Part shown: positions 7,069-15,909 of the stretch, one piece after another
Numbering within the stretch: the first letter of the stretch is position 1
Layout: each line of letters begins with the position of its first letter
Source of the DNA: Pseudomonadota bacterium
Lineage (GTDB): Bacteria > Desulfobacterota > Desulfobacteria > Desulfobacterales > Desulfobacteraceae
Length of the DNA: 39,140 nt
NCBI GenBank assembly: GCA_018821535.1
Contig: JAHJLV010000005.1
Location: 1 to 39,140, forward strand
Direction: 5' to 3'
Notes under the pieces: generated by a model
What the model was told of the DNA's origin: nothing
What the model saw: the letters and a program-made list of their open reading frames with translations, nothing else
Databases searched by the model: none
Position numbers and translations under genes: made by a program

Positions 7069-9123
7069 ATGAAAACACACTGGCATAAACTGACAGATGT
7101 CCTGATTGCCATTTGCTGTATAACCTTTCTGAGCGCTTCATTCGCAGTCGCAGACGATATCCGTGTCAAAGATTCAAGAGGGACTGAACTGATCTTTGCG
7201 GCACCGCCCCAAAGGGTGATCTGCATTGCACCGTCTGCTGCGGAAATCATTTTTGAACTCGGGGCAAAGGATGCGGTCACAGGATTGACCCACCATGATG
7301 CAACCCTTGAAGGCGCAGAAGAAAAAGAGGTTGTCGGCGGTTTTTTCCAGCCCTCGGTTGAAAAAATAATAGCCCTGAAACCGGATCTGGTCATTGTGTC
7401 AGACGTTCATGAGCCCATCATGGCTGTGCTGAACACTCAGGGAATCAAGGTGTTTGTTTATGACACCCCGGGCCTTGAGCAGTCTTTTGACACCATTACC
7501 ACCTTTGGTGTTCTGTTTGACCGACAGGAACAGGCCCGGAAAATTATCAAGAAAAATACACAAGACATTGCCCTGATACAGAAAAAGCTGGCCAAAGCAG
7601 TTCCGGGTCAAAGAAAACGCGTGATCCGGCTGATGGGCAGAGACACAATCATGACACCGGGCAATGATTCTTTTCAAAATGACCTGATCCGCATGGCTGG
7701 CGGTATCCCTCCTGATTTCGGCAGAAAAGGCGCTGTTGTGGACGTCACAAAAGAAGAATGGATCAAATTCAATCCCCAGGTCATCTATGGCTGCAAAGGA
7801 GATGAAAAAGCAGCTGAAAAATTTTTCTCTCTTCCCGGATGGGGCCAGGTGGATGCGGTTCAAAACCAGGAGATTTATTATTTCCCCTGCGAACTGACCT
7901 GCAGGGCTGCCACCTATTCAGGATATTTTATCCAGTGGCTGTCTTCCATGATTTATATGGATGAATTTGCAAAGACACAAAACCATGTTCTTCCGGCAAA
8001 AATCCAACCATCCAGACCCCTTCAGATTGATCTGGATTATATAAAATCTGCTGCCATCACCCCGGTCACTATTTATGATTTTAACGACAAAACCCTGATG
8101 ATTGATTTTCTGCGGCCCATGACCATTGTTTCCACGCTTGAAGGCCAGCGGGATAATATCCTGAGCGTGGGCAACCACTATTCTTCCCCGCCCACATGGG
8201 GACCGGGCCATAAAATGGGAATTGATTTTATCCGGGACAGTATTTTACAGGCCAGTAACCGGGGAAAAGAGACCACCTCATTTCTTGTTACCGGCGCTGA
8301 CATGGATAATTTAAGCATCCAGACTGCTGAATTTAAACAGATGAAAGTCATTGCCCTTGTCACAGCAGGGGTGATGGGCAATGCGGTCCGGATGTCAAAA
8401 GACATTGGGATGTACTATGAACCCGGCACCATCAACATGATCATCATGACCAATATGAAATTATCCAGCCGGGCCATGACAAGGGCGATCATCTCGGCCA
8501 CAGAAGCCAAGACTGCCGCCCTTGAAGATCTGGATATCAGAAGCGCATACACTCCGCAGATAAATGAAGCCACCGGAACCGGCACGGATAATATCATCAT
8601 GGTCAACGGCGAAGGAACCCTGATTGACAATGCCGGAGGACATTCCAAAATGGGCGAGCTCATGGCACAAGCCGTGTATGCCGCAGTGAACCAGGCCATC
8701 CTCAAGCAAAACAGAATTACAGCAAAAAGGCATGTATTTCAGCGCCTGAAAGAAAGGCAGATCTCTGTTGTCAGCCTGATATCCGATATGACCTGTGACT
8801 GCACAAACCAGAAAAATATCCAGGAATCCGACCTGTCAGAAAAAATGGAACATCTGCTTCTGGAAAAACAATACAGCGCATTTATTGAAGCTGCCTTTGC
8901 CATCAGCGATGAATATGAAAAAGGACTGATCAAGGATCTCACCCTGTTTGATAGCTGGTGTGAACAGATTGCATCCAGCATTGCAGGAAAAAAAATCCAT
9001 GCAGTGCAGGATTATATTTCAGATCCAAAAATCCCCCGGGTTTTAAAAACAGCCTTGAACTCACTTATTACAGGTTCCTTGTATTATCTGGATAAAACCG
9101 ACCCAAAAGGCCATAATGAATAA
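7069..9123 (+). CDS. Secreted BtuF-like corrinoid-binding protein fused to CbiZ adenosylcobinamide amidohydrolase
   Basis: A 684-residue fusion. Residues 1-29 are a Sec signal peptide ending SASFAVA. Residues about 30-315 are a BtuF/FecB-type periplasmic binding domain (RVICIAPSAAEIIFELGA, then IIALKPDLVIVSD). Residues about 330-550 match CbiZ, which cleaves the aminopropanol side chain of adenosylcobinamide in corrinoid salvage (SVGNHYSSPPTWGPG; NEATGTGTDNIIMVNGEG; GGHSKMGELMAQAVY). About 130 C-terminal residues are unassigned. CbiZ is normally cytoplasmic; the leading signal peptide would place it in the periplasm. It is the first gene of the riboswitch operon, and its end overlaps the next gene by 8 bases. 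Domain assignment is firm; activity and location are inferred. Confidence 0.88.
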   Translation: MKTHWHKLTDVLIAICCITFLSASFAVADDIRVKDSRGTELIFAAPPQRVICIAPSAAEIIFELGAKDAVTGLTHHDATLEGAEEKEVVGGFFQPSVEKIIALKPDLVIVSDVHEPIMAVLNTQGIKVFVYDTPGLEQSFDTITTFGVLFDRQEQARKIIKKNTQDIALIQKKLAKAVPGQRKRVIRLMGRDTIMTPGNDSFQNDLIRMAGGIPPDFGRKGAVVDVTKEEWIKFNPQVIYGCKGDEKAAEKFFSLPGWGQVDAVQNQEIYYFPCELTCRAATYSGYFIQWLSSMIYMDEFAKTQNHVLPAKIQPSRPLQIDLDYIKSAAITPVTIYDFNDKTLMIDFLRPMTIVSTLEGQRDNILSVGNHYSSPPTWGPGHKMGIDFIRDSILQASNRGKETTSFLVTGADMDNLSIQTAEFKQMKVIALVTAGVMGNAVRMSKDIGMYYEPGTINMIIMTNMKLSSRAMTRAIISATEAKTAALEDLDIRSAYTPQINEATGTGTDNIIMVNGEGTLIDNAGGHSKMGELMAQAVYAAVNQAILKQNRITAKRHVFQRLKERQISVVSLISDMTCDCTNQKNIQESDLSEKMEHLLLEKQYSAFIEAAFAISDEYEKGLIKDLTLFDSWCEQIASSIAGKKIHAVQDYISDPKIPRVLKTALNSLITGSLYYLDKTDPKGHNE

Positions 9124-10036
9124 CAAACTGTACCCATTATTATATCCATTTTCCGGCCACACAATTTTTATTTGGGCTGCAACAGCTTTTATTTTGCTTT
9201 CAGCTGCGTTTTCAGTTCATGCAGACCACAAAATCCCGCAGCGCGTGATTTCGCTGTCCCCCATCATCACTGAAACCATATTTCTTGTGGGCGCAGGCGA
9301 CAAGCTGATTGCCAATACCAGCTATTGCACCGTGCCTGAAGAAGCCCAGTACAAAGAAAAAATCGGGTCTGTCATCCAGATGAACGTGGAAAAAATCATC
9401 CGCCTGAAACCCGATCTGGTAATTGCCAGCCAGCTGTCCAGAGAAAAACAGCTCAAGCAGCTGGAAAAACTGTCTGTTCATGTTGTTCGCGCCCAAAACC
9501 CCAGAACCTTTGATCAGATGTGTGAAATGACACTGGAAATGGGTCGGACCCTGGGACATGCTGAACAGGCCCGAAAAATTGTTGCCCGATCGCAGAAAAT
9601 GGCTGAGGCCATCCTTAAAGAAACACAAGGGCTTGAAAAACCCGCGGTTTTTTTACAGATCGGCATCAAACCCCTGCATTCGGGCAACAAGGATATGTTT
9701 ATCAATGAATATATCCGTTATGGCGGGGGAATCAATATTGCCGAACACGAAGGAACCGGCGTGTATTCCAGAGAAAAAGTACTGGAGGTTGATCCGGATA
9801 TTATCCTGATTGCCACCATGGGAAGCAGCAAAAAAGCAGGCAACCTGGAGCGTCAGAAATGGCTGGAATTTAAAAACATGCGGGCGGTTAAAAACAATCG
9901 TGTGCATGTCCTGGACCCGGAAATGGTCTGCAGCCCGACACCGGTCACCTTTGTGGAGGGGCTTAAACATATCGTGCCATTGCTGCACCCGGTTCTGATC
10001 AATTCTGTAGCGCTTCAGACAGGAGAAGGCAATTGA
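9116..10036 (+). CDS. btuF: BtuF-like periplasmic corrinoid-binding protein of an ABC importer
   Basis: A 306-residue class III (two-lobe, helix-linked) binding protein with an N-terminal hydrophobic export signal ending SVHA near residue 36. The N-lobe motif is RVISLSPIITETIFLVGAG followed by IIRLKPDLVIAS, and the C-lobe carries YGGGINIAEHEG and LEVDPDIILIA. It would deliver corrinoid to BtuCD. Family members also bind haem and siderophores, but control by the cobalamin riboswitch and adjacency to CbiZ favour corrinoid. It starts inside the end of the fusion gene, and the btuC start codon overlaps its stop codon. With the BtuF domain of the preceding gene, this operon has two binding domains for one permease. 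Confidence 0.88.
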   Translation: MNNKLYPLLYPFSGHTIFIWAATAFILLSAAFSVHADHKIPQRVISLSPIITETIFLVGAGDKLIANTSYCTVPEEAQYKEKIGSVIQMNVEKIIRLKPDLVIASQLSREKQLKQLEKLSVHVVRAQNPRTFDQMCEMTLEMGRTLGHAEQARKIVARSQKMAEAILKETQGLEKPAVFLQIGIKPLHSGNKDMFINEYIRYGGGINIAEHEGTGVYSREKVLEVDPDIILIATMGSSKKAGNLERQKWLEFKNMRAVKNNRVHVLDPEMVCSPTPVTFVEGLKHIVPLLHPVLINSVALQTGEGN

Positions 10037-11052
10037 GTCCAAATATTCAGCACCGGATGACCAGATGGATACTGATTCTTTCAGGACTTTTCTGTCTGGT
10101 GCTGGTTGTGGGCATCATTGCCCTTTGCACAGGCGCTGCCGGGATTGATATAAACACCATTCCGGCCATATTGATGACAGGCGGCTCCTCTGCTGAGTAC
10201 AGCATTTTAATGGAAATCCGGCTGCCCCGGATTCTTTTGGGGATGGCTATCGGCGGCGCATTGAGCCTGGCGGGGACACTGCTGCAGGGCATGTTCCGCA
10301 ATCCGCTGGTAGAGCCCTACACCCTTGGCATTTCCGGCGGCGCATCCCTCGGGGTCTGCATCAATATCCTGTTCAAATGCTATGCAGTGATTGGAATTAT
10401 CGCATACCCCCTGTTCGGGTTTGCCGGTGCCAGTCTGGTGATTTTTCTGGTTTACAGCCTGAACCGCAGCAACACCCACGTAAAATCCAACCGGATGCTG
10501 CTGACCGGTGTCATGATTTCCTATGTGGCATCCTCCCTTGTCATGCTGCTCATGGCGCTGTCCCACACGGATGATCTGCAGAATATTGTCCTGTGGATCA
10601 TGGGATCTTTAGACGAGCCCAATACACAGCTTATACAGGTGGCCTGTATCGGGTCTGTGATTGGTCTGTTTATTTCCTATTTTTTCTGCATGGACCTGAA
10701 TGCCCTGACACTGGGGGATGAAGAAGCGACAAGCCTGGGCGTCAATACAGCAAGAACAAAAAAAATACTATTTATCGTTGCCTCTTTTCTAACCGGATTA
10801 TCTGTTTCCGTTGCCGGTATCATCATGTTTGTCGGACTGATTGTTCCGCATTTTGTCCGCATGCTCACAGGGCCGGATCACAGGATACTGCTGGCCGCCT
10901 CCTTTCTGGCAGGCGCTGCATTCCTGACCGCATCAGACGTGATTGCCCGGGTGATTATTGCACCGCTTGAACTGCCCGTGGGTGTAATTACCGGCATTAT
11001 CGGCGGGATCATGTTTATCTGGGCACTCAGCCGAAGGCAGGTGAGCCTGTGA
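10033..11052 (+). CDS. btuC: BtuC/FecCD-type ABC transporter permease (corrinoid)
   Basis: A 339-residue polytopic inner-membrane protein of the FecCD/BtuC family with about ten membrane segments. Family motifs include RLPRILLGMAIGGALSLAG, GMFRNPLVEPYTLGISGGAS, and GLIVPHFVRMLTGPDHR, which contains the ATPase-contacting loop. The likely start is TTG at 10033, whose TTGA overlaps the btuF stop; AGGAGAAGG lies just upstream. An in-frame ATG at 10057 would drop eight residues and has no better ribosome site. It is followed with a 4-base overlap by the ATPase gene. Confidence 0.92.
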   Translation: MSPNIQHRMTRWILILSGLFCLVLVVGIIALCTGAAGIDINTIPAILMTGGSSAEYSILMEIRLPRILLGMAIGGALSLAGTLLQGMFRNPLVEPYTLGISGGASLGVCINILFKCYAVIGIIAYPLFGFAGASLVIFLVYSLNRSNTHVKSNRMLLTGVMISYVASSLVMLLMALSHTDDLQNIVLWIMGSLDEPNTQLIQVACIGSVIGLFISYFFCMDLNALTLGDEEATSLGVNTARTKKILFIVASFLTGLSVSVAGIIMFVGLIVPHFVRMLTGPDHRILLAASFLAGAAFLTASDVIARVIIAPLELPVGVITGIIGGIMFIWALSRRQVSL

Positions 11053-11867
11053 CCTCAAAAAACATAAAACCGGTTCTGAATGTGAAGAGCCTGAATTTCG
11101 GGTATAAAGGCGCATCCATTCTTAAAGACATCTCGTTTTGTATCAACCCGGAAGAATTTGTTGCTGTCATCGGCCCCAACGGTTCAGGAAAAACCACACT
11201 GATCAAAACCATTTTAAAACATGAAATACCGGACAGCGGCACCATACAGATCCTTGAAAATGACATCTCCTGCCTGTCCAGCCGGGATCTTGCCATGCAC
11301 ATATCTGCCGTCATGCAGGCCATCGACCCCACAGCCATGAAGGTGCGCGACTATGTGCTGCTGGGCCGGATGCCGTTTTTCCGAAAATATCAGTTTTTTG
11401 AAACCCGGCAGGACCTGGATATTGCACAAAAATATATGGAACTGACGGGTATCGCACACCTGGCAGATAGCCAGATGACACAGATCAGCGGCGGCGAGCG
11501 CCAGCTTTGCGCCATTGCAAAAGCCCTGACCCAGGAACCGGATCTGCTGGTTTTGGATGAACCGACATCCCATCTGGATATCACCCACCAGAAAACCATT
11601 CTGGACTTGATCACCACGCTTAAAAAAGAATTGTCCCTGACCATTTTAATGGTGCTTCACGATCTGAATCTTGCAGCTGAATATGCAGACCGGCTGATCC
11701 TGCTGAGCAAGGAAACAAAAACCATCTTTTCTTCCGGAACCCCGGAAGACGTATTAACCCAGAACCATATCCAGACCGTGTACCGGACACAGATAAAAGT
11801 GGAACCCAATCCGGTTACGGGCAAACCCTGGATATTTATTATTAACGATATGAACCCTCATGAGTAA
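11049..11867 (+). CDS. btuD: ABC transporter ATPase of the corrinoid importer
   Basis: A 272-residue cytoplasmic ATPase that would power BtuC. Visible motifs: Walker A GPNGSGKTTLIK, the signature ISGGERQLCAIAKAL, Walker B LLVLDEPTSHLD and the switch histidine in VLHDLNLAAEY. The start is GTG, forming GTGA with the btuC stop. The family also serves siderophores (FepC, FhuC); the riboswitch and neighbours indicate corrinoid. Its end overlaps the start of the DUF3450 gene by 8 bases, tying import and TonB energy genes into one transcript. Confidence 0.93.
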   Translation: MTSKNIKPVLNVKSLNFGYKGASILKDISFCINPEEFVAVIGPNGSGKTTLIKTILKHEIPDSGTIQILENDISCLSSRDLAMHISAVMQAIDPTAMKVRDYVLLGRMPFFRKYQFFETRQDLDIAQKYMELTGIAHLADSQMTQISGGERQLCAIAKALTQEPDLLVLDEPTSHLDITHQKTILDLITTLKKELSLTILMVLHDLNLAAEYADRLILLSKETKTIFSSGTPEDVLTQNHIQTVYRTQIKVEPNPVTGKPWIFIINDMNPHE

Positions 11868-12708
11868 AAACACTATGATTGATGTAGCAAAAAGACTTTC
11901 ACTGATATCACTGAGCGTTGTGTTCATCCTGACCGGTCTGATGTCATCCGGCTTCTGCCAGACACCGCAGGCCAATACCACTGACAGCAACCCCCTTTCA
12001 TCCCGGGCACAGCAGCATGTTGAAAAAGCCATCCACATGGATCAGCAGTCCCAGGAAAGAAGAACACACTGGGAACAGGAAAAAATAGACCTTGTCAATA
12101 CCTATGAACAGCTTGTGCAGCAAAAACAGTTCCTTGAAACCGAAAACAAAACCCTTTCCGAACAGCAGAAATACCTGCAGACCCTCAACCAGACCATGAC
12201 CCGGCAGATAGAAGACTCCATCCGGGTGCAGGAGGAGCTGTCTCCGTTCCTGACACAGGTTTATGAACAGCTTGACACCTTTATTGCCAGTGATGCTGCT
12301 TTTTTAGAAGAAGAACGCTCCACCCGCCTGGCCACTCTGGACAAGATCATGAAAGACCCCCAGGTCACCATTGCAGAAAAATACCGGAAAGTCATGGAAG
12401 CTCTGTTTATCGAAGCTGAATACGGTTCAACCATAGAGGTTTACCAGGACAGAATTCAGCTGGGCAGCAAAGAACAGGAGGCAACACTGGGCAATATCTT
12501 TCGCCTGGGACGAATCTGCCTTTTCTTTTTATCCCTTGACCAGAGCATTTGCGGGGTATTCAACCCGGCTGAAAACACATGGCAGAAGCTTTCAGACAAA
12601 CACCTGCCCGCGATCCGGTCCGCAGTTGAAATCGGAAACAAACGCAAACCTGCAGAACTTGTGCCCCTGCCCATCGGGCGCCTTGCAGTGCCAGGAGGTG
12701 GCAAATGA
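11860..12708 (+). CDS. DUF3450-type periplasmic coiled-coil protein of a TonB system
   Basis: A 282-residue exported protein: signal peptide to about residue 34 (ending SSGFCQ), then a long Gln/Glu-rich coiled coil (about 50-125) and a C-terminal globular part. The pattern and position, directly before a TtpC-like gene and ExbB-ExbD-TonB, fit the DUF3450 family that accompanies TtpC-type TonB systems in Vibrio and other Proteobacteria. Its likely role is to stabilise or couple the energising complex in the periplasm; this comes from family association. It overlaps neighbours on both sides by a few bases. Confidence 0.75.
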   Translation: MSKNTMIDVAKRLSLISLSVVFILTGLMSSGFCQTPQANTTDSNPLSSRAQQHVEKAIHMDQQSQERRTHWEQEKIDLVNTYEQLVQQKQFLETENKTLSEQQKYLQTLNQTMTRQIEDSIRVQEELSPFLTQVYEQLDTFIASDAAFLEEERSTRLATLDKIMKDPQVTIAEKYRKVMEALFIEAEYGSTIEVYQDRIQLGSKEQEATLGNIFRLGRICLFFLSLDQSICGVFNPAENTWQKLSDKHLPAIRSAVEIGNKRKPAELVPLPIGRLAVPGGGK

Positions 12709-14159
12709 AACAATTCATATCTCTTTTTCCGGGCTTTATCTTTCTGATTCTGGTTCTGGTCACCATTGGGCTGACCCCTTTTGCAACCGCACAGGATATG
12801 CGTGCCATCTATCAAAAAGCAGAACAGGAAAAACAATCTGTTTTAAACAAAGCACAGGCCCAGGCACAGGCTGCACAAAACCGGGCACAGGCACAGCTTG
12901 ATGAAATTCAAAATGATAAAACCCGCCTGCAAAAAGCCATTTCAGACCTCAAGGCCGGCATCAAAACGCTGGAAACAGATAACCAGCAGATTCAAAGCAA
13001 AATCGATGTTCTGAAAACCCAGAAAGAAAAACTGCGGCTGAGCCTTGAAGAAATATCTGCTGTGACCCGTGAGTTCCGGGGCGTGGTTCAGACCAATGCA
13101 AAGGATCTCAAGGCTGTTCTCATGCAAAGCCTGCAGTCCGGGCTGGCACCGGGCCGCCATGATTTTCTGGAACCCATCATTCTCGGACAAAAATTCCCCA
13201 CCATGGATGATGTTCAAAAAATTTCCGAGGCCTTGTTTTCCGAGATCCGGTTATCCGGCCAGGTAACTGTGAAAAACGGCCCCATGGTGGACAGAACAGG
13301 AAAGGAACAAGAGGCAAAACTCCTGCTCATCGGAAATTTCACCGGCATCTATACCCTGGACAATGAAACCGGATTTTTACTGTACTCGGACAGCAGCCAG
13401 CGTTATTTTGCCCTGTCCCGCCTGCCCTCGTCAAGAATCAGGAACAACATCAATGCCTATCTGGACGGAAAACAGGATGATATCTACATGGATGTCTCAA
13501 AAGGCGGTGCCATCCGTCAGCTGGCTCACCAGCTCAGCCTGGTGGATCAGGTGCCCAAGGGCGGTGCCATTGTCTGGCCGATCCTGGCGATTCTGGGATT
13601 TGCCATTCTCATCCTGATCGAACGGATCATCTTTTTTTCGCGGCGCCACATCAATGCTGAATCGTTGATGAACACCTTGCGGGAAAAAATTATTGCAGAT
13701 GACTGGGACGGCTGCAAAACCCTTCTTGAAGGCAAAAAACAAAAACTGATTCCCAAAATTCTGCTGACTGCCCTGGCATTAAAAGACCGGCCCCGGCCTG
13801 AAATGGAAAATGCCCTCCAGGAAGCCATTTTGGGAGAAATTCCGGCCATTGAGCGCTTTTTATCCACTCTGGGAATGCTGGCTGCCATTGCCCCGCTGTT
13901 AGGACTTTTAGGGACGGTCACCGGCATGATCAACACCTTTCATGTCATCACCTATTACGGCACAGGCGATCCCCGGATGATGTCCGGCGGAATCTCCGAG
14001 GCACTGGTGACCACCATGCTGGGCTTATCCGTTGCCATTCCCATCATGCTGGCGCACACCCTGCTCAGCCGCCGGGTGGAAACCCAGATTTCCCGAATGG
14101 AAGAAAAATCCGTGGCCTTTGTGAATATGGTATTTAAAACCTGGGCTGCCAGGCATTAG
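12705..14159 (+). CDS. TtpC-like long ExbB/MotA/TolQ-family protein
   Basis: 484 residues, more than twice an ordinary ExbB. A signal peptide (to residue 30, ATAQ) is followed by a strong coiled coil of Ala/Gln/Lys repeats (about 35-125), a periplasmic domain with an acidic and aromatic core (about 130-280), a membrane segment (IVWPILAILGFAILILI, about 287-303), and a C-terminal MotA/TolQ/ExbB proton-channel domain with AAIAPLLGLLGTVTGMI and GGISEALVTTMLGLSVAIP. This architecture matches TtpC, an extra component of TonB2 systems in Vibrio. It lies 9 bases upstream of a normal exbB, so the complex would contain two ExbB-type subunits. Confidence 0.85.
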   Translation: MKQFISLFPGFIFLILVLVTIGLTPFATAQDMRAIYQKAEQEKQSVLNKAQAQAQAAQNRAQAQLDEIQNDKTRLQKAISDLKAGIKTLETDNQQIQSKIDVLKTQKEKLRLSLEEISAVTREFRGVVQTNAKDLKAVLMQSLQSGLAPGRHDFLEPIILGQKFPTMDDVQKISEALFSEIRLSGQVTVKNGPMVDRTGKEQEAKLLLIGNFTGIYTLDNETGFLLYSDSSQRYFALSRLPSSRIRNNINAYLDGKQDDIYMDVSKGGAIRQLAHQLSLVDQVPKGGAIVWPILAILGFAILILIERIIFFSRRHINAESLMNTLREKIIADDWDGCKTLLEGKKQKLIPKILLTALALKDRPRPEMENALQEAILGEIPAIERFLSTLGMLAAIAPLLGLLGTVTGMINTFHVITYYGTGDPRMMSGGISEALVTTMLGLSVAIPIMLAHTLLSRRVETQISRMEEKSVAFVNMVFKTWAARH

Positions 14160-14168
14160 GACAGATTC

Positions 14169-14768
14169 ATGTTCATTGAGCTTCTCTACTCCATAGAATA
14201 TTATATGAGATCCGGCGGAATCGTGATGATCCCCATTCTTACGGTCTCATTTTTCATGTGGATTCTGATTATCAACCGGATGTTTTTTCTGCACCGGCTG
14301 TATATCAGGAATATTTCCAGGGAGATGGCAGGACAACTGGTAAAAACCAATCAGGCGCCGGATCAGAAATACCAGGGTGCCAACTCGCTTCTGGTCAGAG
14401 AATTTTTAGCTGCCAGGAGCCATGATCCCATACTGGATGATTTTATTCTCGATGAAACCGTGGTCCGGCTGGTCTCCTCTCTGGATACGCATCTGGCCAC
14501 CATCCGTATCCTGGCCGCAATTGCGCCGCTTCTGGGACTTTTAGGAACCGTCACCGGCATGATGGATACCTTTGATGTGATCACGGTCTTTGGCACCGGA
14601 AATGCCAGAGCCATGGCCGGCGGCATCTCTGTTGCCCTGATCACCACCCAGACCGGCCTGATGGTTTCCATCCCCGGTCTTTACATGAGCGGTTTTCTAA
14701 CCAAGCGGGCCCTTAACGTAAAATACAGGATTGCCGCCACAGGAATGTATCTGAAACGGTTTTTATAA
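14169..14768 (+). CDS. exbB: ExbB-type proton-channel protein
   Basis: 199 residues with three membrane segments: one near residues 17-37 and two in the MotA/TolQ/ExbB domain (AAIAPLLGLLGTVTGMMDTF; GGISVALITTQTGLMVSIPG). With ExbD it forms the inner-membrane proton channel that energises TonB. The core motif is almost the same as in the preceding TtpC-like protein, indicating a shared ancestor or recent duplication of the channel domain. Sixteen bases separate it from exbD. Confidence 0.92.
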   Translation: MFIELLYSIEYYMRSGGIVMIPILTVSFFMWILIINRMFFLHRLYIRNISREMAGQLVKTNQAPDQKYQGANSLLVREFLAARSHDPILDDFILDETVVRLVSSLDTHLATIRILAAIAPLLGLLGTVTGMMDTFDVITVFGTGNARAMAGGISVALITTQTGLMVSIPGLYMSGFLTKRALNVKYRIAATGMYLKRFL

Positions 14769-14784
14769 TATAACAGGAACACAT

Positions 14785-15204
14785 ATGCTAAATATTTCAG
14801 CTGCCCGACGGGCAAATACCAAAAATCTGGAACTTAATATCGCCCCTTTGATTGATATGGTGTTCATCCTCCTGATCTTTTTTCTGGTGACCACAAGTTT
14901 TTTAAAAGAAACCGGTGTGGACATTTCCCGGCCCACCGCATCAACTGCGGTGAGTAAAACCGCAACCACCATCCTGATCGGGGTGACCAAAGACAATACC
15001 ATTCATATTGACCGCCGTGAAGTGGATATCCGTGCTGTCCGGGCCAATGTTGAAAGAGCGCTGGCTGAAAATCCCGACGGCAGTGTGGTCATCGTGGCAG
15101 ACAAGGAAAGCCTGACCGGGCTTGTCATCAATGTCATGGATGCCTGCAAACTGGCTGGTGCGCAAAATGTCTCCATTGCCGCCAGCAGAGGAACTGAACA
15201 GTAA
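14785..15204 (+). CDS. exbD: ExbD/TolR-family proton-channel subunit
   Basis: 139 residues with the family layout: a short cytoplasmic N-terminus, one membrane helix carrying the essential aspartate (NIAPLIDMVFILLIFFLVTT) and a periplasmic domain (GVTKDNTIHIDRREV; VVIVADKESLTG). The aspartate couples proton flow to TonB movement. AGGAACA is its ribosome site. The stop codon is directly followed by the tonB start codon with no gap. Confidence 0.94.
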   Translation: MLNISAARRANTKNLELNIAPLIDMVFILLIFFLVTTSFLKETGVDISRPTASTAVSKTATTILIGVTKDNTIHIDRREVDIRAVRANVERALAENPDGSVVIVADKESLTGLVINVMDACKLAGAQNVSIAASRGTEQ

Positions 15205-15909
15205 ATGCCCCAAACAGCACATACGCTTATCCGGCCCGGCAGATCTTTATGGGGATGGGCCGTTGCCGTTGCAGGATCCATTGCGCTGAACCTCACCCTG
15301 TTCGGCCTGATGCCCGGACTGATCCAGCGTGTCCCCAATACTCCGGACAAACTGGATGAATTGTCACATATTCAGGTGGTTCGGGTAAAAAGACCCGAGA
15401 CCCCCCTGCAAAAAAAAGAGCCCAAAAAAAATGTGCCGCCTGAACCCGTCAAGCAGGTAAAACACACGCCTGTCAACCCAATGGTCCAAAAAACCATTGC
15501 CAAACCCTATCTGAAATTTGAGCTTAACCCGAAACTGCCAACAGCGCCCACAGATCTGGTCATGCCGCCCCTGGAAAATTTTTCACTGGATGCCCCGGTG
15601 TTAAAAGCCGTGTATGATATTGCAGAACTTGACACAGGTCTTATGGCCCTTGTCAAAATCCCGCCGATTTATCCAATCCAGGCCAAAAGAAGAGGCATTG
15701 AAGGGTTTGTGGATGTGGAATTTATTGTGACAGCCGCAGGAATTGTTCAGGATATCAAAATAACAGCAGCCAGACCCAAAACCATTTTTAACAGCGCTGT
15801 AATCGCCTGCGTTTCCCGCTGGAAATTCAAACCGCCCACTGTGGAAGGCATCCCCGTGGCAACACGAGCTGCAACCACCATAAAATTCAAGCTGGAGGGA
15901 AATGATTAA
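15205..15909 (+). CDS. tonB: TonB energy-transducing protein
   Basis: 234 residues. An N-terminal membrane anchor (WAVAVAGSIALNLTLFGLMPG) is followed by a Lys/Pro-rich linker (KRPETPLQKKEPKKNVPPEP) that would span the periplasm, and the TonB C-terminal domain from about residue 150 (YPIQAKRRGIEGFVDVEFIV, with RWKFKPPTVEGIPV). It should contact the TonB boxes of outer-membrane receptors; the two encoded at 26207-30162 are the obvious partners because they share cobalamin control. The stop overlaps the next start as TAATG. Confidence 0.93.
   Translation: MPQTAHTLIRPGRSLWGWAVAVAGSIALNLTLFGLMPGLIQRVPNTPDKLDELSHIQVVRVKRPETPLQKKEPKKNVPPEPVKQVKHTPVNPMVQKTIAKPYLKFELNPKLPTAPTDLVMPPLENFSLDAPVLKAVYDIAELDTGLMALVKIPPIYPIQAKRRGIEGFVDVEFIVTAAGIVQDIKITAARPKTIFNSAVIACVSRWKFKPPTVEGIPVATRAATTIKFKLEGND

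Noticed and set aside
8415..8705. Antisense open frames opposite the CbiZ domain
   Set aside because: Shadows of a strongly conserved coding region; no start signals.
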